From Heloderma charlesbogerti (taxonomy: Eukaryota > Chordata > Lepidosauria > Squamata > Helodermatidae), in NCBI GenBank assembly GCA_026122225.1, contig JANEZZ010002068.1, positions 186,001 through 250,000 of the forward strand: a stretch of DNA of 64,000 nucleotides, given 5' to 3'. This document shows, piece by piece, positions 63,447 through 64,000 of this stretch. The notes below the pieces were generated by a model that was not told where the DNA came from, did no database searches, and saw nothing but the letters and a program-made list of their open reading frames with translations. The translations under genes were made by a program, and so were the position numbers. Positions within the stretch are counted from its first letter, which is position 1. Every line of letters begins with the position of its first letter.

Positions 63447-64000
63447 CTGAAAGTCAAGATGCAATATTTTATTCTAGCTGCCGCAGGGGAGCAAACCGCT
63501 ACTGACTGTACAAAAAAGGCGAAGGCATGAAAACAGACAGAACAAAATCAGAACAGTTTGGGGCGGGGCGGCTGGTTAGCAGGTTCAAACCTTCTGTGAC
63601 AACAGGCTGTCGTAGGCGGGCAATGGGACACCCGGGCCCTTGACATCACTTGGCTATGGCACCCCATTGGCTGCGCTGGTGTGATGTCACAGAAGGTTCA
63701 AGCAGGCTAACGGAAGGTTGCGGCAGGAGGAGTGTCAGCTTTCCAGTGCTGGGATAACTGGGGAAGCTGGCTTGGGCGGGGGAGGATCTACAGATGGCCC
63801 ACCGTTGAGGGGACCAAGCACAGTTGCTGGAAGGGGGCTTAGGAGGTATGTGGGCCCCGGAGGCAGGAGGGGATGTGTGGTGGTGGAGGAAATTTACACA
63901 GGACCTTGAACAACTGTGGCAAGGAGCTTCAAGGGCTGTACTTGGCACGTTGTTTCAAATATATATCTGTATTGGCCAGAACTTTGGCCCTGATCCATCC
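63447..64000. other. Right edge, SBNO2 intron
   Basis: No exon recognised. A roughly palindromic pair around the word AGCAGGTTCAAACCTTCTGT (63579) and ACAGAAGGTTCAAGCAGGCT (63690) is the only structure seen. Confidence 0.5.

Noticed and set aside
1..64000. CRISPR arrays, bacterial operons, phage or plasmid features.
   Set aside because: The sequence is vertebrate nuclear DNA; its direct repeats are minisatellites and microsatellites without a spacer-repeat pattern.

Overview
This window is nuclear genomic DNA from a vertebrate, most likely a squamate reptile (lizard or snake). The evidence is three vertebrate genes split by GT-AG introns, a BovB (RTE-type) LINE with its characteristic 3' tail, many CR1 and L2 LINE remnants, tRNA-derived SINEs with a CTTTACC-type tail of the Sauria-SINE kind, and many microsatellites and small foldback elements. 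The species cannot be fixed from the sequence alone.

Three genes account for all the coding sequence I can support. (1) Positions 1-8482, minus strand: the first six coding exons of POLRMT (mitochondrial RNA polymerase), about 430 residues covering the targeting peptide, N-terminal extension and PPR region. The catalytic domain lies beyond the left edge. (2) Positions 14842-27455, plus strand: a complete seven-exon GPX4 gene (194 aa, selenoprotein), with an in-frame TGA for selenocysteine, a SECIS hairpin in the 3' UTR, two start codons giving mitochondrial and cytosolic forms, and an AATAAA signal. (3) Positions 39515-63446, minus strand: the last sixteen coding exons of SBNO2 (strawberry notch homolog 2), from the middle of the helicase-C part to the stop codon. 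The 5' exons lie beyond the right edge. All exon junctions keep phase, so none of the three looks like a pseudogene.

Between POLRMT and GPX4 (8.5-14.6 kb) are two GC-rich promoters pointing away from each other, with repeats between. Between GPX4 and SBNO2 (27.7-39.5 kb) there is no recognisable gene. It holds a pair of related 0.75-0.93 kb repeats, a candidate LTR, SINEs, CR1 fragments, a CT/CA-rich satellite-like tract and probably the SBNO2 3' UTR. The introns of all three genes are loaded with LINEs, SINEs, foldback elements and minisatellites.

Functionally, POLRMT transcribes mitochondrial DNA, GPX4 reduces phospholipid hydroperoxides (with a mitochondrial isoform), and SBNO2 is a nuclear helicase-like transcriptional co-regulator. 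They are neighbours, not a pathway. In human 19p13.3 GPX4 and SBNO2 are adjacent, but POLRMT lies about 0.5 Mb away, so the POLRMT-GPX4 adjacency here is a synteny difference. I found no new gene system. The most unusual items are a GC-AG intron in GPX4, a hammerhead-like core inside a long inverted repeat in an SBNO2 intron, a solo LTR with a 5-bp target duplication inside a minisatellite, and two dispersed repeats carrying a foldback element at the same internal site.
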